Assembly: GCA_029204225.1 (NCBI GenBank)
Contig: CM055096.1
Span: 47,069,079-47,133,078, forward strand
Length of the DNA stretch: 64,000 nucleotides
Origin: Diphasiastrum complanatum
Taxonomy: Eukaryota; Streptophyta; Lycopodiopsida; Lycopodiales; Lycopodiaceae
Reading direction: 5' to 3'
Shown: positions 12,030 to 24,303 of the stretch, in pieces
How the letters are laid out: each line of letters opens with the position of its first letter
Numbering within the stretch: the stretch's first letter is position 1
Made by a program: the position numbers and the translations under genes
Notes under the pieces: generated by a model
What the model was told of the DNA's origin: nothing
Database searches by the model: none
Seen by the model: only the letters and a program-made list of their open reading frames with translations

Positions 12030-12450
12030 TGCCTTAAGGTCATATTCAGATGCTGATTTTGCAGGTGATAAGGTGGATAGGAGGTCCAAAAGTGCTTTTG
12101 TTACCTTCCTTTGCAACGGCATAGTGTCTTGGCTTTCCAAAAAGCAAGATACTATTTCTCTATCAACTGAATCGGAATACAAGGCACTAACATCCACAAC
12201 AAAGGAGATCTTATGGTTGAAGAGACTTTTGGTGGAGTTGCAAGTCATGGAGGCCAAGGAGCAGCCAATAATATATTGTGACAACCAATCAACCCAAACA
12301 TTAGCAACCAATCCCACATTCCATTGAAGGAGCAAGCACATAGAGATTACTCACAAAATAGGTTCAAGCAAAGGAGATCAAGCTACATCATGTGTCTTCT
12401 TCAGATTGCCTTGCTGATCTACTCACTAAAGCCTTGACAAAGGCTTAATT
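12030..12450 (+). pseudogene. Copia A RNase H remnant
   Basis: The frame reads DRRSKSAFVTFLCNGIVSWLSKKQDTISLSTESEYKALTSTTKEILWLKRLL, then IIYCDNQSTQTLATNPTFH and, after a stop, sequence like SKHIEI-. These are the SKKQ...STAEAEY and CDNQSA motifs of copia RNase H. Several residues and the region between RT and RNase H are deleted. Confidence 0.8.
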
Positions 12451-12521
12451 TATCAAGTTAATATCATCTTTAGGAGTTGTAGATAGATGTACTATAGTTG
12501 TATCATGTAAAAATTGAGGAG

Positions 12522-13060
12522 TGTTAGAATTTAGCAATTTTCACATGGTTTTTGATGTATTTTTGACATCTATGTGGATCCACACATGTGAGGACCTGTC
12601 CACACATGTGAAATGACACTTGTAATATTCAGATCCATTTTTATTAGCTTTCATTTGAGTCTAATATGACATCTCCTAAATTATAGAAGTTAGGTCCTAG
12701 ATTGTAGGAATCTAGAAGGTCAACACAAACCACCAATGGATGATGTGGCAAACTTGATAGATCTTATCCAAAGTGGATATGGATAAGTACAATGAGCTGT
12801 CCCACACGTGTTGGATGCAACTTAGAGAGAGATTATGATGATTATGTACTTGATCCATGATGGATCCATTATTGAGCTAATGATGAGAAACATTGGTTTG
12901 TGAAGCAATCTTGGTGTTTACACTCTCTTAAGCACTTTCTTTGTGGATGAATGCTTAGTAAATGTTAAGTAAACTATTTCTCTGTTATCAGGCCGTACAG
13001 TAGCTATACTTCACACGTGTTAAGCCGTGGGTCATCATTATTTGATTGTTTTTGCTTGGA
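12522..13060 (+). mobile_element. 3' LTR of copia A
   Basis: It starts TGTTAGAATTTAGC after the purine stretch TTGAGGAG at 12514-12521. It shares internal blocks with the solo LTR at 49744-50605 (minus strand), notably GGCCGTACAGT followed closely by a CACACGTGT palindrome (here at about 12992-13020). Two CACATGTG palindromes lie at 12583-12590 and 12603-12610. Right end approximate. Confidence 0.6.
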
Positions 13061-13069
13061 ATCACAAAG

Positions 13070-13850
13070 GCTGTCAAGTAGAAGCTAGATTTGGAAGCTA
13101 GTCACAAGGAGCTCATTCGAAGGATGGATGTCAGAGTGATCCATCTGAATCACGAGTTTCTTCAACAACTAGTGGCAAGGTGGAAGTATTAGTCATATCA
13201 TCTTGCATGTCTCTGAACTCCAAAGAAGACCACAATAGCCTACCAATCTATTTTGTGAAAGATCTTAAGGGAAATTGTTACCGGTGTATGCCTATCAACT
13301 CAGAGGCAATGGCATATTGCACTTAATAAGGTGCTATGGATGCAAAGAAAACCATCGTTTTGTTGAATGTCCACATCGAACGGATCCATTAACATTCGAT
13401 CTCTCGTGTTCACAATGCGGAGTTAACCATCCATGCCAAGGTTGTCCGATGCGCAATCCACAAATATCTAGGAGGCATTTGGCTTATGTGGACCGACATG
13501 CACTGGTGGTGACCATTCCACCTATCGATGAAATGCACTATAAATGAAAAATCCTAGTGCCACCGGGTTATGAAATGATTTAGGAAGAAGACAATTTGAC
13601 AAAAGTCTCAAGGTTCACAGATACACCCACGGACAAAAGGACAATGACATCACAGAAAACAGAGCTGGTAGAGTCTATCAAGCCAATGATAGCTGAGGAA
13701 GTCAAAATATTGGCAACCGAGGAAGTCAGGTAGGTTCTATCAGGACTCTTGGCGCAATCAATGCACAAATTTCTTAGTGATGGATTACAAAGGGAACCTG
13801 TGTCCAAGTTCAGTACAAGATCCAAGAAAAATCACAATCACGCAGCCTTC
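13070..13850 (+). pseudogene. Gypsy gag, C-terminal part with zinc-knuckle-like cysteines
   Basis: This is the continuation of the gag interrupted at 9205. The frame at 13275-13547 contains CYGCKENHRFVEC (CX2CX3HX4C, one residue shorter than the canonical knuckle) followed by CSQCGVNHPCQGCP, a second Cys/His cluster. After a stop the text continues as an acidic, Lys-rich segment (TELVESIKPMIAEEVKILATEEVR). Frames are broken. Assignment to the same element as 8549-9205 is inferred from order and strand. Confidence 0.6.
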
Positions 13851-14133
13851 AATTGGGAAGTGTAATGACAAGGGGAAGACTAAGGTTGATGATTGTCCTT
13901 CAACAAGCAAGATTCAGCCAAAGTTTGATTCTTCCATAATGCAACAAACCACCAGAAATCTGGGTATAACAGTACTTAAAAGGCCAAATCCAAGCCCAAA
14001 TAGGCCTTCAGTCTTCAAGTGCGGGCTTATCATGAGCATTTGGATAGACTAAGCAGTCAATCAACCATGTCATATCCGCAGTACTGATTGAGTGAATGCA
14101 CGACAATACCACTGGGAGAAGTAGCGCCGATCT

Positions 14134-15310
14134 ATGAGGATCACTATCAACAAGCCTTATTGTTATGACCATATTCAGCAAAGGATATATCTACCTCAGA
14201 GATTCAAGCACCATATACGTGGAAGGAACAATAAAGATCACATTCAACAACGATCTATCTATTTGTGTTCCCAATGCCCTTCATGTTCCTCAGCTATCAA
14301 AGAACCTGTTATTCTCTAAGATAACTGATGAGGGCTATACTGTGTGTACAATATTCGAGGAAGATACTACTCTGACTACATACACTAGAGTTGAAAATCT
14401 TTACATACTCTCTAATTCAGTTGCATTAGCTAGTATCTCTAATGAAAATATAAACGACAGTGCTGTTCTGTGGCATAGTCGATTTGGAAACGTGAATACA
14501 AAATCACTTTCTTACATGCATTGTAATAATTTAGTTGATGGATTGAATTTCCCTTCTTCATTTGATAGGAAATATTTCTTTTGTGAATCATGCATCTATG
14601 GGAAGCATTCTAGAAGCAAGTTTCCAAAATCACATTCCATCAAAACAAAGCATGTATTGGATCTTGTACATAGCAATCTCTGTGGTCCAATGCCAACTCC
14701 ATCCTTAGGAGATGCAATCTATTTCATCACTTTCATAGATGATTATTCTAGATGGTCTATAGTCATGTTCATTAAGCACAAATCTGTAGCCTTTGAATGC
14801 TTCAAGAGATTCAAGGCCATGGCTGAGACACAAACGTCTACAAAAGTGAAGGCACTCCAAACTGATGGCGGCGACGAATACATCTCTAACGAGATGTCCG
14901 ACTACCTGGCTGAACATGGTATTAGAAGACAATTCACCACTTCCTATTTACCTCAACAGAACGAGATTGCAGAAAGAAAGAATCGAACTCTTCTCAACTC
15001 AACCAGATCCATGCTACAACAAGCACACCTACCTGCGAAATTCTGGGCAGAAGCTACTGTCATAGCCTGTTACGTGCAGAACAGATCCAGCACCAAAGCC
15101 GTCAACAACAAAACTCCTTATAAAGTTTGGCATGGACACAAGCCTAGTGTCAGCCATTTAAAAATCTTTGGTTGTATATGTTCTGTTCACATTCCTAAAT
15201 AGCTTAGGAAGAAGCCCTAAGAAGCTGGACCATAGGACAAATAAATGTATTTTAATTGGCTATCCTAATGAACATAAAGCTTATAAAGTTTATGATCCAT
15301 CCACCAATGT
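14134..15310 (+). pseudogene. Copia element B: pre-integrase and integrase core, truncated both ends
   Basis: An uninterrupted frame of 345 codons (14165-15202) carries the protease tail (NALHVPQLSKNLLFSKITDEGY), the pre-integrase region (LWHSRFGNVNTKSLSYM, CESCIYGKHSR) and a full integrase core with all three catalytic residues: FIDDYSRW, QTDGGDEYIS and PQQNEIAERKNRT. It ends at VSHLKIFGCICSVHIPK, and after a stop the pre-RT text RTNKCILIGYPNEHKAYKVYDPSTN follows before homology stops near 15310. Gag, protease active site, RT and LTRs are missing. Compared with copia A and C it is better preserved, suggesting a younger or differently selected fragment. The differing protein text shows it is another copia lineage. 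Confidence 0.85.
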
Positions 15311-15432
15311 ACTGTGGTCTTGCCTTGGATTTTTCAAGTAATTTGTTCATTGATCATTCTTGTGCAATCACAACACCTCATAAAGATCCTGTAGGGTGTG
15401 TGGTGAAGTTCACACGTGCTAAAAAATTCACA
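15310..15432 (+). mobile_element. Truncated 5' LTR of copia element C
   Basis: About 120 bases of LTR end precede the primer site; the sequence includes a TTCACACGTGCT palindrome and ends AAATTCACA. The 5' part of the LTR has been lost at the junction with copia B. Confidence 0.5.
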
Positions 15433-15444
15433 TGGTATCAGAGC
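15433..15444 (+). other. Copia C primer binding site (TGGTATCAGAGC)
   Basis: An exact match to the usual initiator tRNA-Met primer site of plant copia elements, directly after an LTR ending in CA. Confidence 0.85.
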
Positions 15445-16252
15445 TTCATTATTTGAAGAGGTGAGGGTGTATACATCAGAACATAAGTGCTTTTGATTGC
15501 AGGAACTTGGATTTGGGAGAGGAATCCAAACTTGCTGACAAACAAGCCATCTGTGGATCATAAGTGGATCAAATCAAGCATGATCTGCTCCAGCTGTACG
15601 GATAGAGAGCTCACACGTGTGAAATCAGCCCTCTTTTTTTGAGTGCTTCTTCTCAAGGAATGATCCAAATTTGATGTTCTATAGCTTGTTGGATAGGTAT
15701 TGAAGAGTAAATTGTGTTGCTCAAGTTTTTAAATCAATTTGATTTGTTTTTAGAAGAGTTTTAGGCAATCAAAAAGATAGGGAGAATACTCATCTCGTGT
15801 GATATGCCAAAGTGACCACACATCAGTTCTTTTCACCGATATTTTCAATTTTCATTATCAATCAAGTAGAATTGGATAAAGGTGAGTTTTGTGAGGTCTT
15901 AGACATTTCATTTCACACAAACTGTTGTGTTTGAGTTGAAAGTAAGTTCCTAGAGAGTTTATCAGTTCTTTGAAACTCGTGAGAGAGATAAACTTCATAC
16001 TTGCATGCGCTTCATTTCTTTGATAGAAGCTAGATCCAAATTCAAGATAGATTGATTTTTTTTTGTTGTGAGCTTGATCTCACAGTTTTTGCTAGATTTC
16101 ATAGGTTGGATCAAAATTATAAGTGTTAGATCCTAGATTGAGATAGCAAGCAACATATTCAATTCCATCCTTGTCATTGCTAGAATTTCTCAAAGTGTCT
16201 TCAACTGGTTCACATTTTTTGGAGCATAGTGAGAGATTAACATCTTCCAATT

Positions 16253-17068
16253 ATGCAATGTGGAAGATTAGAATGGAATAATTATTGATTCTACAAGATG
16301 TAATGGACATTGTAAGTGGATCTGAAGAAGGACCTGCAGCACCTAATGAAGCTGCAACATTCAATAAAAGAACCAGAATTGCTCTTTGCTCTTCATTTCA
16401 TTAAAATGAATGTCACAAATAAAGTGTTAAGAGATATCAGTACATGCACCACTGCCAAGGAGGCTTGGGACACTCTCAAAACAATCTATGAAATTAAGAA
16501 TACTTCTAGATTGCTTACACTTAGAAATCAAATCTTTCTAAGTTATCTGAGAGTAGATGAGAGTGCTTCATCTTATGTAATGAGAGTTAAGGATCTTCAT
16601 CAAGAGTTAGCTGGTATTGGTGATGCTCTTAAGAGCACTGAACTTGTTCAAGTAGTCCTTAATGGACTTATAGATGAGTATGACAATATTGTGCAGACTT
16701 ATGCTGTCAGGGAGGAGCTTCCATCCTTGGAGACTCTTCAAGGTGTTCTCATTGCTGAAGAAAGCAGGCAAGAGAACAAGATGCTGAGGATCAACAGACT
16801 TTCATTGAAGGATGGTGGAGATGACAAAGCATTCTTCACCAAGGACAAGTCAAGAGGCAAGGGCAAAGGTCAACAACACTTCAAGAAGGACAAAGCCAAA
16901 GAAAGTAGTGAGGATCAACCCTCACAAGTTGCAATATCTAGTGGCAAGAAGAAGCTATCAAAGATCAAATGTTTCTTTTGTGGCAAGAAGGGCCAGTATG
17001 CAAGCAAGCTAACCTTACTAATGAGGAAGAGTGTAAGAGTATTGAGAGTGAAAGAGAGGATTCTTTAA
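16253..17068 (+). pseudogene. Copia C gag (UBN2 type)
   Basis: Upstream of the main frame the text MWKIRME*LLILQDVMDIVSG is the gag start with a stop. The long frame at 16316-17068 reads NKVLRDISTCTTAKEAWDTLKTIYEIKNTSRLLTLRNQIF and LNGLIDEYDNIVQTYAVREELPSLETLQGVLIAEE, the UBN2 gag fold. A basic segment precedes the zinc knuckle CFFCGKKGQYASKL, in which the His is Gln and the last Cys is lost, so it could not bind zinc normally. It lies downstream of the primer site and upstream of the protease, in standard order. Confidence 0.85.
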
Positions 17069-18728
17069 TGATGTCTAGTTTTTTCATCTTTTTCTTTCAA
17101 GAATGAAGAAATATGGTGGATAGATAGTGGGGCTAGCTCCCATATGTCTAGTTCTAGAAACACTTTCACAAGTCTCATGCCATATCTAGGTGCAAAAAGA
17201 TCAATCTATATTGCTAATGATGTAAAGTGTAGAATTGGAAGAATAGGTAGTATTCCACTACATGCATCATCATCAAAATCTTTTTGTTTGCGTGATGTAC
17301 TTTATGTACCTAGACTAACCAGGAGTCTCATTAGTGTAGGACAGTTGTTTGATAATGGATTGGATGTCAAATTTCATGTTGGCAAATGTATAATCTCAAG
17401 AGAAAATGAAGCGGTTGCTAGAGGATCTAGGATCAAAGCTGTACAAACTAGATTCTAGGGAGAGTGCTAACATTTCAGATATTGCTTATGAGACCAAGGT
17501 TCATCAGGAGGATCTTTGGCATAAGAGATTGGGACATCCCAATTTCAAAGCCATGCAATCTATGGTCAAGGAAGGAAAAGTTGTTGGACTACCAAAGACA
17601 CTGTCAAAGGAGCTTCAACCTTGTGAAGCTTGTGTTTTGGCAAAATCACATAGAAGACCTTTTTCAAGATCAAACATCAAAATACAACATCCATTTGAAC
17701 TCGTGCACTCTAATGTTCATTTCTCTTCAACCAAAAGCAGAGGAGCAAATTGCTTTGTTTCTTTTGTAGATGATTATACAAGATATTCTTGGATCTATAT
17801 GCTATCTTCTAAAGCAATGGTTTATGATGTTTTCCTTACTTTCAAAGCTTATGTAGAAAAAACAGTTTTCTTTCAAGTTGAAAGCTTTGAGAAGTGATAG
17901 TGGAGGTTAATATACCTCGAACAAGTTTAAAGACTTTTGTGAGAAAGAGGGAATACAAAGAGAATTTTCTTGTTCTTATACGCCTCAGCAAAATGGAGTT
18001 GCTGAAAGAAAAAATAGAAGTTTGTGTGAATGTGCAAAAGCCATTAGGCTAGAAGCATCTCTTCCTAAAGAATTTTGGGGAGAAGCAATTGCATATGAAA
18101 ATTATCTTTGTAATAGACTTCCTAATCTTGCAATAGAAGGAAGAACACCATTTGAGATGTTGTATAAGAAAAAGCCTAAGGTAGATCATCTTAGGATCTT
18201 TGGTTGTTTATGCTATGTGCATGAACCTTTAGAGACTAGGAAGAAGGCTGATCCAAGTGCTATTAAAGGAATTTTTGTTGGATATGCATCTTCTAAGAAA
18301 ACATATAAAGTTTATCTTCCCTCTACTGACAAGAATGTTGTAAGTAGAGATGTGATCTTTCATGACGATCAAAAATTTAACTTGGATGAAGCAAAGATCA
18401 AGGAGTCTCATGTAGGATCTACAATCATCAACCTTGATGTTGTTCAAGAAGTGGTGAGGCCGAGGCTTGAGGAGGTGTAACTTCAAGCACCTACACCAAG
18501 AAGATCCACAAGAGAAAGATCCGAGCCAAGAAGGCTCACTTATGATGAGGGAGGAAGTCTTGTGGAAGGTGAAACTTCCTATCATGCATTCTTCATATCA
18601 GATGAAGAGCCTAAAGATGTCCAAGAAGCACTTTAATCCGAAAAATGAATTGAAGCAATGACCCTTGAGTTTGAAGCCTTGATGTCAAACAACACATGGG
18701 AGCTTGTGGAGCCACCAAACAACACCAA
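17069..18728 (+). pseudogene. Copia C protease, integrase and start of RT, truncated
   Basis: The protease active site DSGASSHM lies at about 17127, continuing RDVLYVPRLTRSLISVGQLFDNG. A frame change near 17410 leads to LWHKRLGHPNFKAMQSM and CEACVLAKSHRRPF, then FVDDYTRYSW. The second Asp falls in a damaged stretch around 17900. The third catalytic Glu is present in PQQNGVAERKNRSL. The text continues through IKGIFVGYASSKKTYKVYLPSTDKNVVSRDVIFHDD to the RT start (LMSNNTWELVEPPNNTK), where it is cut at about 18728 by the LTR of the next element. Stops and frameshifts make it inactive. Confidence 0.85.
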
Positions 18729-19031
18729 GTAGCCACAAGTAGGAAGAAATTAGCCTGTACAGTGATTTTGAGCTCATTATGCTATACTCAGGGGCATGTC
18801 CTGTGTTTGTCAGTATATGTGGCCATATTGGGCCTAACTCTAGTTTGGCAGGTGGTAGGCCAGTTTAGTGACACCTGTTGAGCCCATGCAGTTTGGGGCT
18901 TTGCTATATGTACAGTGTTTCTTCATAATAGACTTAACTTTTGTTGTGCCATCTTTGAGAGCTTGTGAGGAGTGGCTATGGTGATTGTGTGATGTGATCT
19001 GCATACTACACTAGATCCTAACAGAATTTCA
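18729..19031 (+). mobile_element. 5' LTR (truncated) of the LARD-like element
   Basis: Aligns base for base in length (303) with 24001-24303 and ends ...ATTTCA, three bases before the primer site. Confidence 0.75.
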
Positions 19032-19034
19032 ACT

Positions 19035-19046
19035 TGGTATCAGAGC
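19035..19046 (+). other. Primer binding site of the LARD-like element
   Basis: TGGTATCAGAGC, the same initiator tRNA-Met type site as in copia C. It suggests that the element derives from, or is mobilised by, copia-type machinery. Confidence 0.8.
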
Positions 19047-20439
19047 TTCGGGGTGATGCAGGTATGCACGATCCGGTGGAGCTATGGGATAACGTCTTTC
19101 ACCAGGAGAAATAGCACTCAAAGCGTCTCATGAGAGAGGACTCCATACGGAGTATAGGTAGTCCGGATGGCAGGAGACAGCCAAGTTTCTTCGATCGAAG
19201 CCTCGGGGAAGATCAAAATGATCGTCGGATCCTGAGTTGCAACCCGCACTCCCCTATAGTATTGGTGTGATTCGGCACCCCCCCCCTCATACCAAGCACT
19301 CTACCCAAGCTGGTAAAGCACGTTTTTTCTCTCTAGGATTTTCTCTTTCTAGAAAGTCATTTTCTCTCTCTAGATTTTATTGATCCCCAGGCTTCCTTTA
19401 ATCATGCCTAGATCGTGTGAGGTGATTGCACATCGATCTGAGCTCTCTGGACTCCGCTAGAACCGAGCAAAGATTTTCAGCCATAGGAACTTGGCACCGG
19501 CTGGATTCTGATCACAGTGGTGCCGGGAGGGGCGCCGGCGCCGTTGGCACCGGGAGCAGCAGGGCGCTGCTGGCACCAGGGACATAGCTGGCGCCGATGG
19601 CGCCGGAAGTAAATCTTTGTAAAGGTAGCTTTACAACACATGATCGATAGTGGCATTGTCGAGTCAGGTGATAGCTACACTGACACACACATCTGTAGCT
19701 TGAAAATTTCTCGTTCGGAGGGAAATATGGGCTATCTTGGAGGTACACACATTTTGGTGGTCACATGTGATGGAAGTGCGAGGTGGTGTCAGTTGAAAGC
19801 CATTGGGCAAGATAGCGGACTTGCATTGGACGAGCTATGTGTGGGACACGCAGAGGATGAAGAACGGGTCAATAATCACACTTTGGATGCTCTTGGAGAG
19901 TGGTGAGTGTGATGATTTTGCGGTTTTGCAGTCGGTAAGTCAATTTTGATCAAGCCATTTTAGCTGTGGAGCAGTGTATCAGGTTTGTCATCGAGGAGAT
20001 ACACTTCAACTGCCAGTTTGGATAAGTCAAGTCAATTTGCCATTGTTGGCAGTTTCCTCTATCTGTCTACTAGTTCTGCTTGTTTGCTTCTTGTTACAGC
20101 TTATGCTACCTTCATTCTGGTTGTTAGCTGGGCATGTTCTTGATCATTTCTATTTGGTTCAATGCCCAAATCAGGCAGCAGATTCTCGGGGTTGTAGTAT
20201 GGTTCAACCTGTCATGGATACTCAGATTTCGAACACTCTTGAACTCTTGAAATCACTTGCAATCATTCTACCATGCAAGCACACCAAGAATTCCCAAAAG
20301 CAACTCTTCTTGAAACACAGTTGGGCATTACTATGGCACTTTAAAACACAATGCTAGAACGGATCATTGCAAAATGGAAACTAAACTACTTGCAAGATCA
20401 GAAGACTAGCCTAGCATGCCACATTCATTAAAAAGCAGA

Positions 20440-21204
20440 AAATTAATTCCTACAAGCATTCAAGAATCAAGAAGCTCCATCTTCTTGGTTCTTGAATTTT
20501 CCAAGAAACTCAAGAAACCAAAAAGTAAATGAATTTGCAAGATCTATACCACATTATTGGCTACAAATTTCTTGGATGCTTGCAACCTACATTAATCCAC
20601 AAGAAAACATGAAATCTAATCCACAACTAGGAAAGCAAGAAAACTAATCCACTCTAAATCCACAACCACACACAATATGAATGAAAGGGCATGATCATAG
20701 GGGCATCACTCAAGAAAACCATCATGATCAAGGAGCTTAGTGTAGCATCAAACTCATGGAAAATCTTCTTATTAAGCATGGAGTAGATACAATGCAAAAA
20801 GCTCCTCTTCACAAAGAGAGAGTCTCTTAAATAAGCAAGAGAGCTCCTTAGGTGACATCCTAGTAAAATTTCCACATTTCACAAATTACAAGTGGAATAT
20901 TGCTCTCCACTAGAGGTCACCATCAAAAGGTGGCTCACTCTACTTTCTTTAAGAGGGGTCTACTGGCATTTATTACATTTGCCTAGAAATACTAGTTCCT
21001 ACATGTTCATTCCATCTTCCGGGATTCACCATGAGGCTTACATAGTTCTTGCATGTCTTTCTTAGCTAGTATTTCTCGGCTCTCATACTCGGCTCTCAGT
21101 CTTCATTAGTCTCGTCTTCTCAGAGACCTCCTCGGTCTAAGGTGAGAGGTGCTCTTGAGTTGCTCTGTCCGAGTATCTTGGAGATTTGTCAGAATCAGCC
21201 AACA
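20440..21204 (-). mobile_element. Partial gypsy R2 LTR nested in the LARD-like element
   Basis: On the minus strand it starts TGTTGGCTGATTCTGAC at 21204, the same start as the LTRs at 6439 and 56964, and follows them through the TATA/transcript-start region and the GTGTGTGGTTGTGG block. The distal part of the LTR is diverged or missing at the left edge. Confidence 0.7.
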
Positions 21205-23835
21205 ACCATATCAGGATTGCATCAGGGATGCAGATTTCAGTGATGACAAGGTGCAGATCATTTGGTTTGGGCCATGGAAGATCTCACAGGTTCACTTGGA
21301 GGGATATTGGCATGCACAGTCATGTGAGGGACCTGATGGTGGCTTTGGAGTTCACATCTCAGTGTATTCTCAGGGGAACCATTCACAAGAGTAGCTTGGA
21401 GCTAGCTTGGGAGAATACAGGTGGGCACTACAGGGTAGATGCTCAAATCTTTGTGATCAGGGATGGCATTGAAATATCTGGTAGGGATAGCACTTCAGGA
21501 TGACATGGGATGATCATCAGGGGGCAGCTATTTCATATTGGACTTGAGTCATTGGCATGGACAAGACTTACAAGTGGGATTCATGATGGAGTCAGAACAC
21601 CGCAAACGCAAATGGTCAAAGCGTGAAGCTTTGAGAGCCAGCTTTAGGTTGGAGAGCTGATGGAGATCGCACAGGGTGTGATCGGAGGGCAAACACTATG
21701 ATGAGTGTTTTGCTAGCGATCTATTGTAGGAGACATTGATGGCGAGGACTTCATGGTGTGCTCATTTGGGAGTACAAGTTGGCATTACAGCAGGGAGCCA
21801 ATCATTGGCATTGGCATCAATGGGGAGGCATCTACCATCACGGTTGTGGATACGCTAACTATAGCTTTCATGCATTTGGCTGTATTTGCAGGAGTCTAGG
21901 CTTGGCACAAGTGTTGGAATTTCCATGGTGCAGATTCTCAGGTGGTGAGATGAGGGATAAGCCTACCTCAGTACGATCAGAGAGACAGTAGTCTTGGGAT
22001 CCCGTGTGCGACGACTCAGGGACATGCTTGCATTGGCATGGTGTCGGGTGGCACATAGCCAGGGAGAGCGAGCAAATGCTAGGAGGCAGGTGGAGCAGGT
22101 GATGCTTTGGAGTTCGGCTTGTCTAGCAGGATGGTGACAGGATTGGAGACATCAGGTGAGCATAGTGTGTGGATGACGAGTCCATTGGGGTGGCACTCAG
22201 GGAGATGCTACAATTGCTCAGGTATGATATGTCATTTGATGTATGGACGATGTTCTTCAGCTGGTGCATCACGTGATGACCTAGGAATGGGTCATGCCTA
22301 CTTGGAAGTAGGTGGCATGGAGTGTACCTGCGGTGGTACATATCCTGAGGGCATGGAGAGCATTATGGGGTGATGTGGATCCAGCATGCCCATGGTTGTG
22401 AGCCGACAGGGATGGAGATGGTTGCTCAGGGAGTGACAGTTGATACTTTGGCAAGTGATCAGGTGAGCTGCATGGTTATATGCACAGTGGTCTCCAGGTT
22501 GGCGTCACATGTTGTTGTTATCCATCATTATTTGGTAAGCAGGATGCAGTTTTTGGTTAGATCCAGTTGGAGTCTAGTTGCACTATAGGTGGATAGATTC
22601 TTGGAGAGCTATCAGTAGGTAATGGATACTTGGTGATCAGATGGTCCAGGGTACAGGGTTCTGGAGCTATTCTACCTGATATGCTATGGATTGTGGGTGA
22701 GTTATTCATCACGATACTGGATCTAGTTTGCATTCGCTTTGGCTTGGACGCTATGATGGATACAGTGTTGGTGAGATAGGCTCCTTGGTGAGAGGCCTAT
22801 GTACTGGTCAAATCAGAGTTGAAACGTCAAGCATGAAAAGTTGAACCTACATGGGATGTAGGATAGGCAGATCATCATCAATATCTCTGGGAGGTTGGCG
22901 AGCTACTCAAGTATAGCCTATGGTGAGGTTTGTGTACATTCATTCATTGAGTCTTTGGTAGACTCTTGTGCTTAGAGCATGGGGAATGGATGGGGATCAG
23001 CTTTCAGGACTTATTGAACATGATGTCAGGGCAAATTGGCTTAGAGCATAGCTTTGTTTGGGAGATACATCAGAGATGAGGCTTGGAGCACTCATTGGGT
23101 CGAGATGGTTGATCTTGGATGATGTATGAGGACATCTATGTGATATGCTTGGACGTGAGGGCATCTTGTTACAGGTGCGGCCATGGTTGGAGACCTGATT
23201 TGGTGACCAGTGGTGTAGCAGCGGATCTACAGGTGGCACAGGTGTTGGTACGACAGGATACCACTTATGGACAGGCCTTGGTCATGTATTTGATGCTTTA
23301 TCATTCGTGTTAGTTTGCATGAGTGTGTGTGGGCTTGCATGTTGCCTTGTCACGAGAGCCTAGATCTGAGACGGAGTTTTATGTGGTTGTGCATTTGCTA
23401 CAATGAAACAAAGTAGTCATTTTATGCTCATTGACTTGTCATTGTCTACTAGCTGTCTATCTAGTGAGGGTGCAATCTTATGGTGGCAGTAAGATTTCCT
23501 CAGGTTGAGCCTCAGTCGCTCATTTATGTCAGCTTTACAGGTTTGTGCTTGTAAGTGTCTGATAGGATGTCAGCCTAGCTAGATGGAGGATGTAAGTCTC
23601 ATGGTGGCAGTGGGATTTCCTCAGTTTGAGCCATGTCGCTCATGTGGTCCACTTGTGTTCAAGTTGGATTGGGGACGAGTCAGTTGGTCGAGAGTGTGGT
23701 AGACTCTCTGTATGAGCATTGTAGTTGCATGATACTTTGTGAGGCAAAATTGGTGCATAACATCTTTTGGACACTCCAGACATTGCTACAAATTATTGTT
23801 TTTCACTCTTATCACATTTGAGCTTAAGGGAGAGA

Positions 23836-24303
23836 GTTAGAAATCAGTTTTGATCTGATTCATTATTATACGCTTCAAATGTGATACTGTAATAAATGTA
23901 CAGTTAGTCAGTTTACTGTTTTCAGTTGTGATCGAGATGTGACCCACTATTGTCATATCAGCGGGCACTGATCCCGTAGCCGGATACTTGGGTTAGCCGA
24001 GTAGCCACAAGTAGGAAGAAATTAGCCTATACAATGATTTTGAGTTCATTATGCTATACTCAGGGGCATGTCCTGGGTTTGTCAGTATATGTGGCCATAT
24101 TGGGCCTAACTCTAGTTTGGCAGGTGGTAGGCCAGTTTAGTGACACCTGTTGAGCCCATGCAGTTTGGGGCTTTGCTATATGTACAATGTTTCTTCATAA
24201 TAGACTTAACTTTTGTTGTGCCATCTTTGAGAGCTTGTGAGGAGTGGCTATGGTGATTGTGTGATGTGATCTGCATATTGCACTAGATCCTAACATAATT
24301 TCA
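23836..24303 (+). mobile_element. 3' LTR of the LARD-like element
   Basis: It begins after the purine tract with TTAGAAATCAG (the expected TG has probably mutated) and ends ATTTCA; its last 303 bases match the left LTR. Confidence 0.65.

Larger units (their letters stand above)
9206..13060 (+). mobile_element. Degenerate copia element A nested in gypsy gag
   Basis: It is bounded on the left by an LTR-like start TGTTAGAAG at 9206 and on the right by 3' LTR sequence from 12522. Order: LTR fragment (9206-about 9690), protease, integrase, reverse transcriptase, RNase H, purine tract, 3' LTR. The gag, primer site and end of the 5' LTR are deleted. The left and right LTRs do not match well over their starts, so the left one may belong to a related family. 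Flanking gypsy gag on both sides shows that the element is nested. The right boundary is approximate and I could not confirm a target duplication. Confidence 0.7.
18729..24303 (+). mobile_element. LTR-flanked element without recognisable coding capacity (LARD-like)
   Basis: A 303-base block at 18729-19031 is repeated at 24001-24303 with only about ten differences by eye, and the first copy is followed by a TGGTATCAGAGC primer site. The second copy is preceded by a further 165 bases of apparent LTR and by a purine stretch AAGGGAGAGAG (about 23825-23835), so the left LTR is 5'-truncated at an AGTAGCC microhomology with copia C. Between them lie about 4.8 kb with no gag or pol motif in any frame; 0.77 kb of that is a nested gypsy LTR. 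Such large non-coding LTR elements are known as LARDs. Alternatively the internal frames may be too decayed to recognise. Confidence 0.7.

Noticed and set aside
19512-19748. Pro/Ala-rich minus-strand frame
   Set aside because: Caused by a short GC-rich GGCGCCGG-type simple stretch; no signal of a real protein.
22107-22588. Cys/Gly-rich frames inside the LARD-like element
   Set aside because: No conserved spacing of cysteines and no gag or pol motif; they overlap frames of similar length on the other strand.
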